From: Larix kaempferi | Lineage: Eukaryota; Streptophyta; Pinopsida; Pinales; Pinaceae | Assembly (NCBI GenBank): GCA_027924585.1 | Contig: BSBM01000261.1 | Location: 4,109,501 to 4,173,500 of the forward strand | Direction: 5' to 3' | Length of the DNA stretch: 64,000 nt | Shown: piece after piece, positions 1 to 10,494 of the stretch | Layout: each line of letters begins with the position of its first letter | Position numbering within the stretch: the first letter of the stretch is position 1 | The notes under the pieces: model-generated | Database searches by the model: none | What the model saw: only the letters and a program-made list of their open reading frames with translations | Told to the model about the DNA's origin: nothing | Made by a program: the position numbers and the translations under genes

Positions 1-2
1 AG

Positions 3-662
3 TTTGGAATGAAAGACATGGAGAATTATTACCAAGCAAAGATTATTGCCTTGGAAGCGTAGAATCAGCCAAAGACACCACCAGACCAGGCAGAGCTTAG
101 AGCAACAGAAGTAAAAGCAGTCGCAGAAACCATATCCAACGAAGTAGCAAAGTGTCAAAACTTGCTGGATGAAGCTACGAGAGTGTTTACTACGCTGCAA
201 GAGGACCCCGAGCTGCTACATGTCCAAACTAGTTTTCAAGAAAAGCAGGCAGCGTTAGACGCTTTGAACGTGGAGATGAAGACCCTGCTACCAATAGACA
301 GACTTCGCAGATTTCCATAAGCTAGAGAACTAAAGAGACAACTTGTAGTGTTAAGAGAACAAGAGGCTGAAGTGGGAGACAAATCACAACCCCTGCAGGA
401 GGAAGCCCATGAACTAATGCAAAAGATAGAAGGAAAACTGCAAGAACTCCACGACGCGTAGGTGTTAGTCCAATGGAAAACTTAGGATGATCTAACACCG
501 GATGTGTTAGAAACCATCAAAGCAATTGAAGAGGATTGCAAGGATATAGTTGCTAAGATGAGCGCAACGTATCAAGAGCTCGCTGCTAAGATAGCTCTGT
601 AAGAGGAAGAGTAGCTCATGGAACCAGAAGTGGAAAGTGGTTCGGGGACGAGCCACATGTAA
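3..662 (+). pseudogene. C-terminal part of a decayed coiled-coil ORF of an LTR element
   Basis: Reading frame 3 runs from the window edge to a TAA at 660 and encodes a Glu/Gln/Lys-rich, heptad-like protein, for example RELKRQLVVLREQEAE near 324-371. It is interrupted by TAG at 60, TAA at 318, TAG at 459, TAG at 483, TAA at 600 and TAG at 612. All six can be explained as CAG or CAA changed to TAG or TAA. The frame ends where a plus-strand LTR begins (TG at 658 or 664), so this is probably the 3'-terminal ORF of a retroelement whose remainder lies outside the window. No Gag, RT or integrase motif is visible. I do not recognise the family. Calling it coiled coil rests on composition and heptad pattern only. 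Confidence 0.5.
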
Positions 663-2145
663 GTGTTAGGGGCCTGTTGGGCCTGGCCCAAGTAAGGCAT
701 TTTTGTGCAACACAGTTTTGGAAGCTGTGAAGTTGAGCGCAGTTCAGATGAAGACAGCTTTGGGTAGCTGCGAAGTTGAGTGCAGCGCAGTATCGCAGGA
801 TAGGAACCGCACAACTGAGTGCTAGTTCCACGAAGTGGTAGCACCGCGAGGTGCCAGAAGGGCACCTATTTTGGGTAAAGAATGAAGGGAAGGTAGAGCT
901 GAGAAAGCGACCTATTCAGTTGAAGTACTCCATGATTCCCAGCAGGAGGGTAAGGAGTGGTGCAGAAGGAAAGTGATCGACACACGAGCAGAGGCAGCAC
1001 TACGTGAATCGACCACACAAAGCCATTAGAGGAGGAATGACGGGGTGAAAGCAACATGTTGGCATGCGCTCGACAGGGGGGACTGAAAGCGAGTTGACCA
1101 CGCGCAGTGGATGGCCATAACGGAGGAGTCGCTATTAGAGCCTAACAGTCCTGGTTAGCGGAGCAACCATTCCAGTTTTGGGTAACCTTAGGGTTTTGGC
1201 CCACTTGATTGTAAAGATGTGACCTAAGGGCACGGTCTATAAAAGGGCACATTTTGTAAGGGAAGGGGTTGAATCTTCATTAATCTCATTTTGAATATTG
1301 TAGAAGAACGATCTCTGTTGAGAGAAGATTGTAAAGGCTCTGCAGCTGCGTGCAAAGAGACCTACTAAGAGAGAAGAGAGTTTGCAGTTGAGTGCACAGA
1401 TTGGAACTGTTGTACCCTTCCCAAAGATAATATAACAATAGTTCCTGTGGACGTAGCTCCCATCCCGGGGGTAAACCACGTTAAATTCTATGTTATGTGA
1501 TTGAATGTATGCATTTAGATCTGTGTATTTGCTTATATGAATGGTTAAGATTCTGCTTATGAATGTATGTGTCTTGCTTTTATATGTATTCACCATAAGG
1601 ATAAGATGGGAATAATATGTTAAGTATCGGCATGTATGAATGAATGTTGAATGCACAAGTAATCTGCAGTAAGATGAATGTATGAATGAATCGGATAAAC
1701 ACTGAGTGCAACATCGGAAGTGCGTAGTTAGAGTGTTGTTGTTATAATGTATAAGTTCGCAAGAGTTGCAAGCTAGTTGCTGTTGAATGCATCTTTTTAC
1801 ACTAACTAAGATCTACTAAGTTACATAAGTTTGTAAGAGGAAGCGCAGTCTCTGTGGCACTGTCCTATCGTCGAAGAACCATCCCCCGATCTGCGCAGTC
1901 CTTGGATGCGCGGTAGTCTAAGTTCTACCTGCGAAGAAGCTGAGCTTCGCGTAGTCCCCAGTTTGCAGCGTGAGTCCTATAGCGCGCTACTTGCCAACTT
2001 GATTGAAGCACTCATCACCTGGTTATGGAAACTTGATTCCACCATTACTTTGCCTCAGGTGAGACCTTAGTCTGTTCGCAGGCTGTTACCGAAAGGGCTG
2101 GTGAAAAGGGGTTTTGTTGGTTCCTCGAACTGCGCAGAACCTGGG
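658..2145 (+). repeat. Plus-strand LTR (probable 3' LTR)
   Basis: The sequence starts TGTAAGTGTTAGGGGCC directly after the coiled-coil frame (an alternative start is TGTTAGGGG at 664). A TATA box lies at 1238. About 200 bp downstream of it is GTGGACGTAGC...AACCACGTTAAAT (1447-1490), the type of R/U5 motif common in plant LTRs. The 3' limit is uncertain; I place it near 2145, where minus-strand Tat LTR sequence begins. No partner LTR of full length is in the window; only its last ~720 bp recur at 6869-7600 as part of a duplication. Confidence 0.5.
1236..1246 (+). promoter_or_regulatory. TATA box of the plus-strand LTR
   Basis: TCTATAAAAGG lies in the middle of the LTR, upstream of a transcribed-region-like stretch that contains the GTGGACGTAG motif. 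Position and sequence fit an LTR core promoter. Confidence 0.5.
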
Positions 2146-2748
2146 TCTTTCTAGTAAACCTCAAGAACAGTATAAGTAGCCAACACATCATATAAAGAAT
2201 AAAGAATGATTTTCATTAATGAAAAATAGATTTTAGAGAGAAATAGGACCACCTCTGAGTTGTAGTAGATGGGCCCCCCTACAGCTGTCCAAGGGAGGGT
2301 TCGCTTGGTCTCATAACAGTCAATGCTTCTCTGGCCACACGTCATGTATGCAATCTCCAACAAGGTGATAATGGAACACGGGAGGGAGTTCGGATCTCGG
2401 GGAGATTTTTGTAGAGTAACGACTTCAACAATGTATGGATAATTGGTGTTGAGTGATGGACCTTGATGGCTCATTTATAGGCAAGACAGATAGCTCTAGG
2501 ATAAGGATAAGGCTTTGACTTTTGATTTTTGATTTTTAGCTTTTGCCTTTGATATTGATTTTTGGATTTTGCCTTTGATTTTGTGCCTTTCACTTTTTTT
2601 ATCCTTTTTCCAAATTTGGCTATCATAGGTGTCATGCCAGGTTTCTTCTTTTTGTTGAGTGATAAAAAAGAGAAACATCCAAAAAACAAGTCAGGGCATA
2701 AGTTGCTCATTCTTTAGATAATTGAGCAAGTTAATTTTGTAAAATGGC
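1431..2748. repeat. Direct duplication, copy 1
   Basis: This 1.3-kb block matches 6869-8194 almost base for base, with scattered substitutions and small indels. It is a composite: the first ~720 bp are plus-strand LTR U5 and the rest is minus-strand Tat LTR U3. Neither end has TG/CA LTR termini. The offset is 5438 bp, so copy 2 begins where the copy-1 unit (1431-6868) ends, as expected for a tandem duplication truncated at 8194. Confidence 0.75.
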
Positions 2749-2874
2749 CATTTTTATGTGTGACTTATTTTTTGGTTTTACCAAGGTGAAAATAGTGGAA
2801 ATGGAATGTGGTAATGATGTATAGATGTGACGGGGCTAATGACAAGGTAGGCGAAAAAAAGTTAGGTGTTAACA
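2150..2874 (-). repeat. Minus-strand Tat-type LTR (U3 and part of R)
   Basis: Read on the minus strand this begins TGTTAACACC (from 2874), the same start as the LTRs at 10494 (minus) and 43149 (plus). A TATA box follows about 400 bp in. The internal element sequence lies to the right, which makes this a 3' LTR. The distal end is not defined because it abuts the plus-strand LTR near 2150. Confidence 0.6.
2472..2481 (-). promoter_or_regulatory. TATA box of minus-strand LTR
   Basis: On the minus strand CCTATAAATGA occurs within the LTR, about 395 bp from its TGTTAACACC start. The same box is present in the duplicated copy near 7917-7926. Confidence 0.45.
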
Positions 2875-3223
2875 TATTGCCCCTGATGTGTGAGTTCAGG
2901 AGCTCATCGTATGGATTCCATACATAATAGGATCTTCTTTTCCAATGTGACGGTAGTGTGGAGAATCAGGATTGCGTCAGAGGTTGATCGCCCTTAAACG
3001 GGACTACAGGGGCCTTTACATGTAGATATAATACTTAATACGAATAAGGTGCATATAACCTCAAATATATGGACGAGGCGGGCATTCCCATGCTCGTATC
3101 AATGTCTCAAACTAAAAACTGGATGGAGGCCCAAAGAAGGCCTGATCAATACATGGATAACTGTTGTGTACATCATAAGTGTCCAAGACATACTCAAATA
3201 TGGAATGTAATCATGGTACAACT
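2875..3223 (-). mobile_element. Tat element 3' noncoding region, part 1
   Basis: This is noncoding DNA adjoining the 3' LTR of a minus-strand Tat-type element. It is clearly related to 10495-10830 (same strand) and to the reverse complement of 42780-43148, sharing the GACGAGGCGGGCAT...CCATGCTCGTATCA block. It continues at 6352 after the Copia-type insertion. No conserved reading frame was seen. Confidence 0.65.
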
Positions 3224-4265
3224 TGTTGGAATATTCTAACCATCTCATCTTGGTTTTGCATGGATGCATGCATTCCATGCAACACTCGATGCATCCATGC
3301 ATTCCATGCAGCACTCCATGCATCCATGCATTAGTAGTTGAGTCTCCTAGCACATATTCCTTAATTTAGGCCCCCTAGAGCTTAAATTTGGTCATCATTA
3401 GCCCTCTTATCCACTCAGAGCACCTTGGTTACACCACTAAAGTCCAAAGGCACCCTCATGCATGATTTTAGGAGTTAGCACAATCAGTTCCATGGTTTTG
3501 GGCGCCTTGTCACCTTGATTGACTAGTTAACTGACTGTTACACATAGTTTTACTTCCACCGAGTGTAGGAGCGCCTATTTGACCACTACAAGTTAGTATT
3601 GTGCCTTCTTGGAGTGTCATCCCCTAATTTCTAGCCCTAATGACTCATTCATGCGCCAGTCCACCTCGATTGACTAGCCCTCTTATCCACTCAGAGCACC
3701 TTGGTTACATCACTAAAGTCCAAAGGCACCCTCATGCATGATTTTAGGAGTTAGCACAATCAGTTCCATGATTTAGGGCACCTTGTCCCCTTGATTGACT
3801 AGTTAACTGACTGTTTCACCTAGTTTTACTGCCACCGAGTGTAGGAGCGCCTATTTGACCACTACAAGTCAGTATTGTGCCTCCTTGGAGTGTCATCCCC
3901 CTAATTTCTTGCCCCAATGACTCATTCATGCACCAGTCCACCTCAGTTGACTAGCCATTCATCATCGGTGGCCAGTAGACCTTATCGAGAGATGGTTCCA
4001 ATGCAAACTAAGCCTGCCACTTATGTGGATTCCAACTGCCTCTTTAGGCTCATGAATTTATCCTTTGGAGATTGATTATTTATGTACACATTTTACTGAA
4101 TAATTGAGGTAATGGAAGTTTTTCCAATTGTTGTTCATTCTCTTGTGTTGTAATACATTTTTTTCTTCTCTATTTTTCCTGTGCAATTCTTTTGATCTCT
4201 GTTAGACTTAGTGTGAATTTTATCTTTGTCTCTAGATATCTGTGAGAATATCACAAAATCTCACA
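3224..4265 (+). repeat. 5' LTR of the Copia-type element
   Basis: It begins TGTTGGAATATTC and ends TCTCACA immediately before the PBS, 1042 bp in all. It is ~310 bp longer than the 3' LTR because of a 276-bp internal tandem duplication (3401-3952) and extra copies of a ~28-bp GCATTCCATGCA-type repeat (3258-3335). Confidence 0.85.
3401..3952 (+). repeat. 276-bp tandem duplication inside the 5' LTR
   Basis: The unit starting GCCCTCTTATCCACTCAGAG at 3401 recurs at 3677. The 3' LTR at 5765 has a single copy. LTRs are made identical at insertion, so this duplication arose afterwards or by later exchange. Confidence 0.85.
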
Positions 4266-4277
4266 TGGTATCAGAGC
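4266..4277 (+). other. Primer binding site, initiator Met tRNA
   Basis: TGGTATCAGAGC directly follows the LTR terminal CA. It is the complement of the plant initiator-Met tRNA 3' end, the usual primer for Copia-type elements. Confidence 0.9.
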
Positions 4278-4349
4278 TTTGCCGAGCAAATTAATCTTCC
4301 AGAAGATTTTTTCAGATCTTTTTTGTATAGGTATTCTACAAAAACTTCC

Positions 4350-5417
4350 ATGAATTTGAAAGCAGTTCCTCCTCTATCTCCATTCAACTACGATGAGTGG
4401 AAACCAAAAATGATAGCATATATGAAGAGACAGGGTCTTTTTGATATGTGTATTGGTGTTATGAAAGATTTTGCTTCTTATGAAGAGGATAATGATTGTC
4501 TAAATGAATGTGACAGATCCTTTGGAGCAATGTGTATTTCTATGTCTCCTAGTATGTGCTACCTCATTGATACTGTTGAATATCCAAGTGAGCTTTGGAC
4601 CAATTTGGATAGAGAATTTGGAAAGTAGAAGGAAGAGGATCATGCTATCCATTTGGAGAACAAGCCCAGTGATACCTCCTCAAGTGTTCTCTCTGATTAT
4701 GTCTCGGCCTCAATCATCTCTCATGACGAAGTTGTTCAAGATGAAAAAGAAGTTGCAGATTCAACACAGAAAGTTCATGTTGAAGACATTCCTTCCTCTG
4801 TTGCTCTAGAAGTTGAAGAGAGTTTCGAATTGTCCCCTTCCCATATAGCCGATGCAGATGAAAGTGATACAACTAATGAAACTGATCTTTTTGGAGAGAT
4901 TATCCATTCCTCATTCATGTTCTCAATGTATTCTATTTCGAATTCTGAGCAAGATATGTCAGTTACTACTCTAGAGGTTGAAGAGAGTTTCGAATTCTCT
5001 ACTTCCCATGAGTCTGCTGGTGTGCAGGAAGATGATCTACTGAATATTTTGGAGGTCAAATTAGAGTTTGGAGGTGATGCATTCGCCCTCCATGATCACA
5101 TGCTTCCTATGAACTTCTATTTGATCATTGGCACATGTTCTCAGATTTTCACTGAAGATGGAGGACACTACCATTCACTTGGGTTCAAGTCTCAGGCATA
5201 TTTTGATGATTTTGGTTTTGATCTCACCCCTGCTGGTTCAAAGGAGATCACAAGGAACCATCTACATATTCATGGATTTGTTATGATCAAGTTTGGTTCA
5301 AAGAGCAAGTTCAAAGAGCCTCCAGATTTGCTTGCATCCACAGAACGAGAATACAAGCACGTGTTTTTGGAGCATGATCCACTTCTTCCCAAGAGGAAGA
5401 TACCTCTAGAAATATGA
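4350..5417 (+). pseudogene. Copia-type Gag start fused to an unrecognised acidic protein
   Basis: One frame runs from ATG at 4350 to TGA at 5417, broken only by TAG at 4626 (a likely CAG change). Residues 1-90 look like the start of Copia Gag, with the PPLSPFNYDEWKPKM segment resembling the Gly-x-Asn-Tyr-x-x-Trp region of plant Copia Gag. The rest does not continue as Gag: there is no CCHC knuckle and no protease. It is Glu/Ser/Asp-rich and holds two copies of a TLEVEESFEF-like repeat (near 4810 and 4970). The C-terminal ~120 residues (FDDFGFDLTPAGS region) look globular but unfamiliar. The frame ends ~200 bp before the PPT. It could be host-derived cargo or a remodelled Gag. Confidence 0.6.
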
Positions 5418-5611
5418 TCAAGCATCACAACTACTTGAGTTTGGAGTAGTTAATCTTTTGGTGTGTTTCATGTCCATCTCGAGGGGGGGTTTTGTTCCCA
5501 CAGGGTTTTCTCTCTTTCCTCACTCAAATGGACTAATAAATTTGTAAATGGTGTCCTTGGGTATCAGTTACCAGGGCCCTATTTTTTTATCTTTCCTTAC
5601 ATCGTCAGCCT

Positions 5612-5621
5612 TAAGGGGGGG
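5612..5621 (+). other. Polypurine tract of the Copia-type element
   Basis: TAAGGGGGGG lies immediately before the 3' LTR, as expected for the plus-strand DNA primer. Confidence 0.8.
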
Positions 5622-6351
5622 TATTGGAATATTCTAACCATCTCATCTTGGTTTTGCATGCTTTGCATCCATTCCATGCAACACTCCATGCATTAGTAGT
5701 TGAGTCTCCTAGCACCTAGTCCTTAATTTAGGCCCCCTAGAGCTTAAATTTGATCATCATTATCCCTCTTATCCACTCAGAGTGCCTTGGTTACATCAAT
5801 AAATTCCCAAGGCGCCCTCATGCATGATTTTAGGAGTTAGCACAGTCAGTTCCATGATTTAGGGTTCCTTGTCCATTCGATTGACTAGTTAATTGACTGT
5901 TACACCTAGTTTTACTGCCATTGAGTGTAGGAGCGCCTATTTTGACCATTACAAGTCAGTATTGTGCCTCCTTGGAGTCTCATCCCCTAATGTCTATCCC
6001 CAATGACTCATTCATGTGCCAGTCCACCTCAGTTGACTAGCCATTCATCATCGGTGGCCACTAGACCTTATCGGGAGATGGTTCCAATGCAAACTAAGCC
6101 TGCCACTTGTGTGGATTCCAAATGCCTCTTTAGGCTCATGAATTTATCCTTTGGAGATGTATTATTTATGTACACATTTTACTAAATAATTGAGGTAATG
6201 GAAGTTTTTCCAATTGTTGTTCATTTTCTTGTGTTGTAACACAGTTTTTTCTTCTCTATTTTTCCTATGCAATTCTTTTGATCTCTATTAGACTTAGTGT
6301 GAATTTTATCTTTGTCTCTAGATCTCTGTGAAAATCTCACAAAATATCACA
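5622..6351 (+). repeat. 3' LTR of the Copia-type element
   Basis: It begins TATTGGAATATTC (the terminal TG has become TA) and ends ATATCACA. It is 730 bp and matches the 5' LTR except for that copy's extra tandem repeats. It probably carries the polyadenylation region. Confidence 0.85.
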
Positions 6352-6868
6352 CAATTAAGGCTAATCTGAAGAACTGGAATGGCATTCTCATGGAATGTTG
6401 AATCATAATAACTGATGCACTATTGGATCTTAAGGGGTCCAACATCTATAATGACTCAAACAACTAAGAGTCTGAATCTAATTGGTACAATGAACTGCAT
6501 ATGAACTGGATACATAAGGAAGCATGTAACTAGAGGGATTCCAAACACCATCACCAATGTAGCCCGAATATCTCAGGAAACAAAATATCATGGGGTTTCC
6601 ATAAAGACTTACCAGTGGACTAGAGTCAAGGGACATCCGAGGTCTTCAACCAAAGAATGAAAGAACCATTAACCTATAGGAATCTCATCGGTGCAATAAC
6701 GTAGTTGATGTCGAGCACGTGAGAAAAAATCCTTCCAAAGGGCACTGAGGTCTCCCTTCAGATGGTCCAAGGGGCTCATCTATGAGGGTTATGAGGCCAA
6801 GGTACATGGTACCTCTGGGTATATCCTTTGGAATGAATGCATTGATGTCGACTGAGGGAGACCTGCAA
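6352..6868 (-). mobile_element. Tat element 3' noncoding region, part 2
   Basis: This continues 2875-3223 beyond the Copia-type insertion. It parallels 10840-11345 (for example the GAGCACGTGAGAAA block at 6713) and the reverse complement of 42300-42780. It stops abruptly at 6868, where the second copy of the 1431 block begins. No gene was seen. Confidence 0.65.
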
Positions 6869-8194
6869 TATAAAAATAGTTCCTGTGGACGTAGCTCCCA
6901 TCCTGGGGGTGAACCACGTTAAATTATATGTTATGTGATTGAATGTATGCATTTAGATCTGTGTATTTGCTTATATGAATGGTTAAGATTCTGCTTATGA
7001 ATGTATGTGTCTTGCTTTTATATGTATTTGCCATAAGGATAAGATGGGAATAATATGTTAAGTATCAGCATGTATGAATGAATGTTGAATGCACAAGTAA
7101 TCTGCAGTAAGATGAATGTATGAATTAATCGGATAAACACTGAGCGCAACATTGGAAGTGCGTAGTTAGAGTGTTGTTGTTCTAATGTATAAGTTCGCGA
7201 GAGTTGCAAGCTAGTTGTTGTTGAATGCATCTTTTTACACTACGTAAGATCTACTAAGTTGCATAAGTTTGTAAGAGGAAGCGTAGTCTCTGTGGCACTG
7301 TCCTATCGTCGAAGAACCATCCCCTGATCCGCGCAGTCCTTGGATGCGCGGTAGTCTAAGTTCTACCTGCGAAGAAGCTGAGCTTCGCGTAGTCCCCAGT
7401 TCGCAGCGCGAGTCCTGTAGCGTGCTGCTTGCCAACTTTATTGAAGCACTCATCACCTAGTAATGGAAACCTGATTCCACACCCCCCCATTACTTCACCT
7501 CGGGTGAGACATCAGTCTGCTTGCAGGCTGTTGCCGAAAGGGCCGGTGAAAAGGGGTTTTGTTGGTTCCTCGAACCGCGCAGAACCTGGGTCTTTCTAGT
7601 AAACCTCAAGAATAGTATAAGTAGCCAACACATGATATAAAGAATAAAGAATGATTTTCATTAATGAAAAATAGATTTTAGAGAGAACTAGGACCACCTT
7701 TGAGTTGTAGTAGATGTCCCCCCCTACAGTTGTCCAAGGGAGGGTTCGCTTGGTCTGATAACAGTCAACGCTTCTCTGGCCACACGTCATGTATGCGATC
7801 TCCAACAAGGTGATAATGGAACACGGGAGGGAGTTCGGATCTCGGGGATATTTTTGCAGAGTAACGGCTTCAACAATGTATGGATAATTGGTGTTAAGTG
7901 ATGGACCTTGATGGTTCATTTATAGGCAAGATAGATAGCTCTAGGATAAGGATAAGGCTTTGACATTTGATTTTTGATTTTTAGCTTTTGCCTTTGATAT
8001 TGATTTTTGGATTTTGCCTTTGGTTTTGTGCCTTTCACTTTTTTTATCCTTTTTCCAAATTTGGCTATCATAGGTGTCATGCCAGGTTTCTTCTTTTTGT
8101 TGAGTGATAAAAAGGAGAAACATCCAAAAAACAAGTCAGGGCATAAGTTGCTCATTCTTTAGATAATTGAGCAAGTTGATTTTGTAAAATGGCA
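6869..8194. repeat. Direct duplication, copy 2
   Basis: This is the second copy of 1431-2748, including the plus-strand U5 segment (to ~7600) and the minus-strand Tat LTR with its TATA box near 7917-7926. It lacks the outermost ~126 bp of the Tat LTR found at 2749-2874 and breaks into unrelated sequence at 8195. Confidence 0.75.
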
Positions 8195-9060
8195 TTGAAC
8201 TTCACAATCGTAGCTTCCCATATTCATGGGTATCTGGAAAAAGGGGGTGCTTAAAAGCACCATTGAATCATGGTTGGTGAGGCGAAAGGCCACCTTAGTA
8301 ATGTAAAATGATAGGCAAGGAGGTGAGTGTCCAATGAACTGATAAGATGGTTCAACTGGATAAATGATTGCAGTTAGGGTTTTGATGGAGGGTGGGACAC
8401 TGGTGGTAACCTCCTTGCGGGACGGTGAATGATGGCACAATAATGTCTTTTTTGTAGTATGGATGGAGCAGAGGGCTTGTGAATGTGCAATGTAGATCAT
8501 CAGAATGCCTTTAGTGAACATAAATGGGGGAGCACATAAGGTAGGCTAATCAGTGTTTATGACAAAGTAATATGTGGTTTGGTGTGACTCAAAGACTGCA
8601 AGGACTCCCAAACATATGGAAATTGCAATGGAATGAGTTCCAAATGGCAAGGGGTGCTAAACAATCACCCATGTAAGGTAGGTTCCAATTGTTGGGTAAG
8701 GGCGAATGCAAGGGTGGCAGGGGTTGACACTTACCCGAATAGAGTGGGGAGTCCTACAGGCAGAAAATGGGATAAAAGGGTTGATGCATATGATATTCTG
8801 TAGGGGTGATTACCTATATGCTAGTTTGAAGTGTTATACCTGTAGAGAGCGACCATCAACTAAAACAATTGGATTTCAATGCAACCTGAACTTGTACACA
8901 TGTAAACGATACTCGGGGGTAAATGTGATTTTGGAAATCAAATGTAGTGTACAAGTTCATAAAATAATGACTTACGTGAGGGAACACAAATCAAGGTGGG
9001 CTGAAAATGGCCCCCAAAAAGTTGGGTGATCATGAAAAATGATTTCCATAATCTCAAAGA
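8195..9060 (-). mobile_element. Tat element fragment, region downstream of integrase
   Basis: The segment 8873-9050 matches the reverse complement of 40975-41140, which lies just downstream of an integrase C-terminus. This is therefore noncoding Tat sequence in minus orientation. 8195-8870 is probably the same fragment but I found no matching copy. No credible gene is present. Confidence 0.45.
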
Positions 9061-9539
9061 GTGCATAATATTGATTTTGACCTCACAAACGACGTAAAAA
9101 ATGGATGTTGTATGACTCTTATTTACATATATATATACATATGCACATGGATACTACACTTTATATTTTTTGAGCCACTTTATTATATGAGGGATGCGAT
9201 GTTGATTTACATGTGTATGCAAAATGATATGAAATGCGAAAAACTATTGCTGGTGTTTTTCAGTTCGGTGCGACCCAGATCGCGTTTGTTCCTTCGATAG
9301 GTGTGATCTGCGACTGTTTTTTCTTTCCTAATCTATTTTTAGCCCTCTGGACCCTCTCTTTGACCTCTTCCCTCTGTAGACTGCTGTGTTTTTTCCATTC
9401 CTGTTCGTTTGCAGTGCCCTTTTTGTTATGCTTGCGGCCATTTGCTTGTTGAAGTTGTCTTTAGATCTTCCCTTGTATAAGCCCTGTAGTGAAGAAAAAT
9501 ATGCTTCTTGTGTATTTGTTGCATCTTTGGATGACATTC

Positions 9540-10494
9540 AAATATGTTAGGACTACATTATTTTTTCAATAAGTTATGTGTTGAAAAATCATTGCTTGTC
9601 TTTACTTTGAAATGAAATGCTTAGCCTTAGTTGAAATGGTTTCCAAAAGAAATTTTTTTACTTAGTTTTGTTTATCATTTCCATTCAACATTTATTTTTC
9701 AACTTTATATTTGGGTACACACCACATGTGCACACATTTCACACCCTAAAATTGATGCATGGTTCATTACCTGTTGCTTGGTTTTGCAACCAAGCATGTG
9801 CTAAAGGGCACCTGCTAACTTGTAGCAGCAGTCTCAATGTAAAAGTGAAAACAAATGTAAATAACAGTAAATATGATCTAACATGTGCAAGGGAATAAAA
9901 ACTAGATTTAAGAACAATAAACAATGATATCTACGAGAGAAATAAGAAATAAAGATTTTGATCTTTTGTATTACCTCAAATGGTGAGGATGGTGAGTTTG
10001 CGCAGCTCCAAGGTTGAGGTGCTCCAATGTCCAATGGTCTCTTCTTCTCCAATGCTCTAATGGGGATCTTCAAACTCGAAAAGGGAGGCAAGGGATCTCA
10101 AAGGGAATTTGGCAGCATAAGGATAAGATGAAATGTGGATGAATAGTGAGGAGCCCCTATCACCTTTTTATAGTTTTTTGGTGATGGGGAATACCATTAT
10201 GGTTTGAGGAAACCAATGGTATTGACCAAAATGGTTTAGGTTTCTTTTTCCCTCTTTTTTCTTTTTTGAATATATTTTATATTTTTATTCCCTTTTAATT
10301 GATTTTTGGGAATTTTGGACCCTTTTTGAGGGTTTTTTGAGGAAAAATACATATTTTGAGGGGGAAAAGGTGTATTATGGTCTTTTTGGTGACTTTTTGA
10401 AGGTTTTAGAGGCTCAAATGGTGGAAAAGTGGACAAATGGGTCATGTGAATAGGGAAATGAGCTAGTGAGCACTTTTTGGGTGTTAACAGATTT
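9540..10494 (-). repeat. Minus-strand Tat-type 3' LTR
   Basis: On the minus strand the LTR starts TGTTAACACCCAAAAAGTG at 10494, next to a PPT-like AAGGGGAAATC. The U3 is A-rich with simple AAAAATC-type runs, and a TATA box lies at 10165-10172. The left limit is a guess. 9061-9540 (AT-rich, with a short TA run at 9126) is unassigned. Confidence 0.55.
10165..10172 (-). promoter_or_regulatory. TATA box of the minus-strand Tat LTR
   Basis: ACTATAAAAAGG on the minus strand, ~325 bp into the LTR, is the best core promoter candidate here. Confidence 0.5.

Larger units (their letters stand above)
3224..6351 (+). mobile_element. Non-autonomous Copia-type LTR retrotransposon, complete
   Basis: The element has a 5' LTR (3224-4265), an initiator-Met PBS (4266), one ORF, a PPT (5612-5621) and a 3' LTR (5622-6351). 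Flanks are CAACT (3219-3223) and CAATT (6352-6356), a 5-bp target duplication with one C/T change. The insertion splits the Tat 3' noncoding region, which resumes at 6352. The 1.36-kb internal region has no protease, integrase, RT or RNase H, so movement would need proteins supplied in trans. Confidence 0.85.

Noticed and set aside
4242-4349. An upstream start for the Copia-type ORF at 4242
   Set aside because: It would begin inside the LTR and read through the PBS; the in-frame ATG at 4350 is the sensible start.
1431-8194. The two 1.3-kb copies as a pair of LTRs of one element
   Set aside because: The block has no TG/CA termini and no PBS or PPT at its inner edges, and it contains LTR parts of opposite orientation.
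9121-9145. TA/CA microsatellite near 9126 and the GT run at 34249
   Set aside because: Both are only a few units long and unremarkable.
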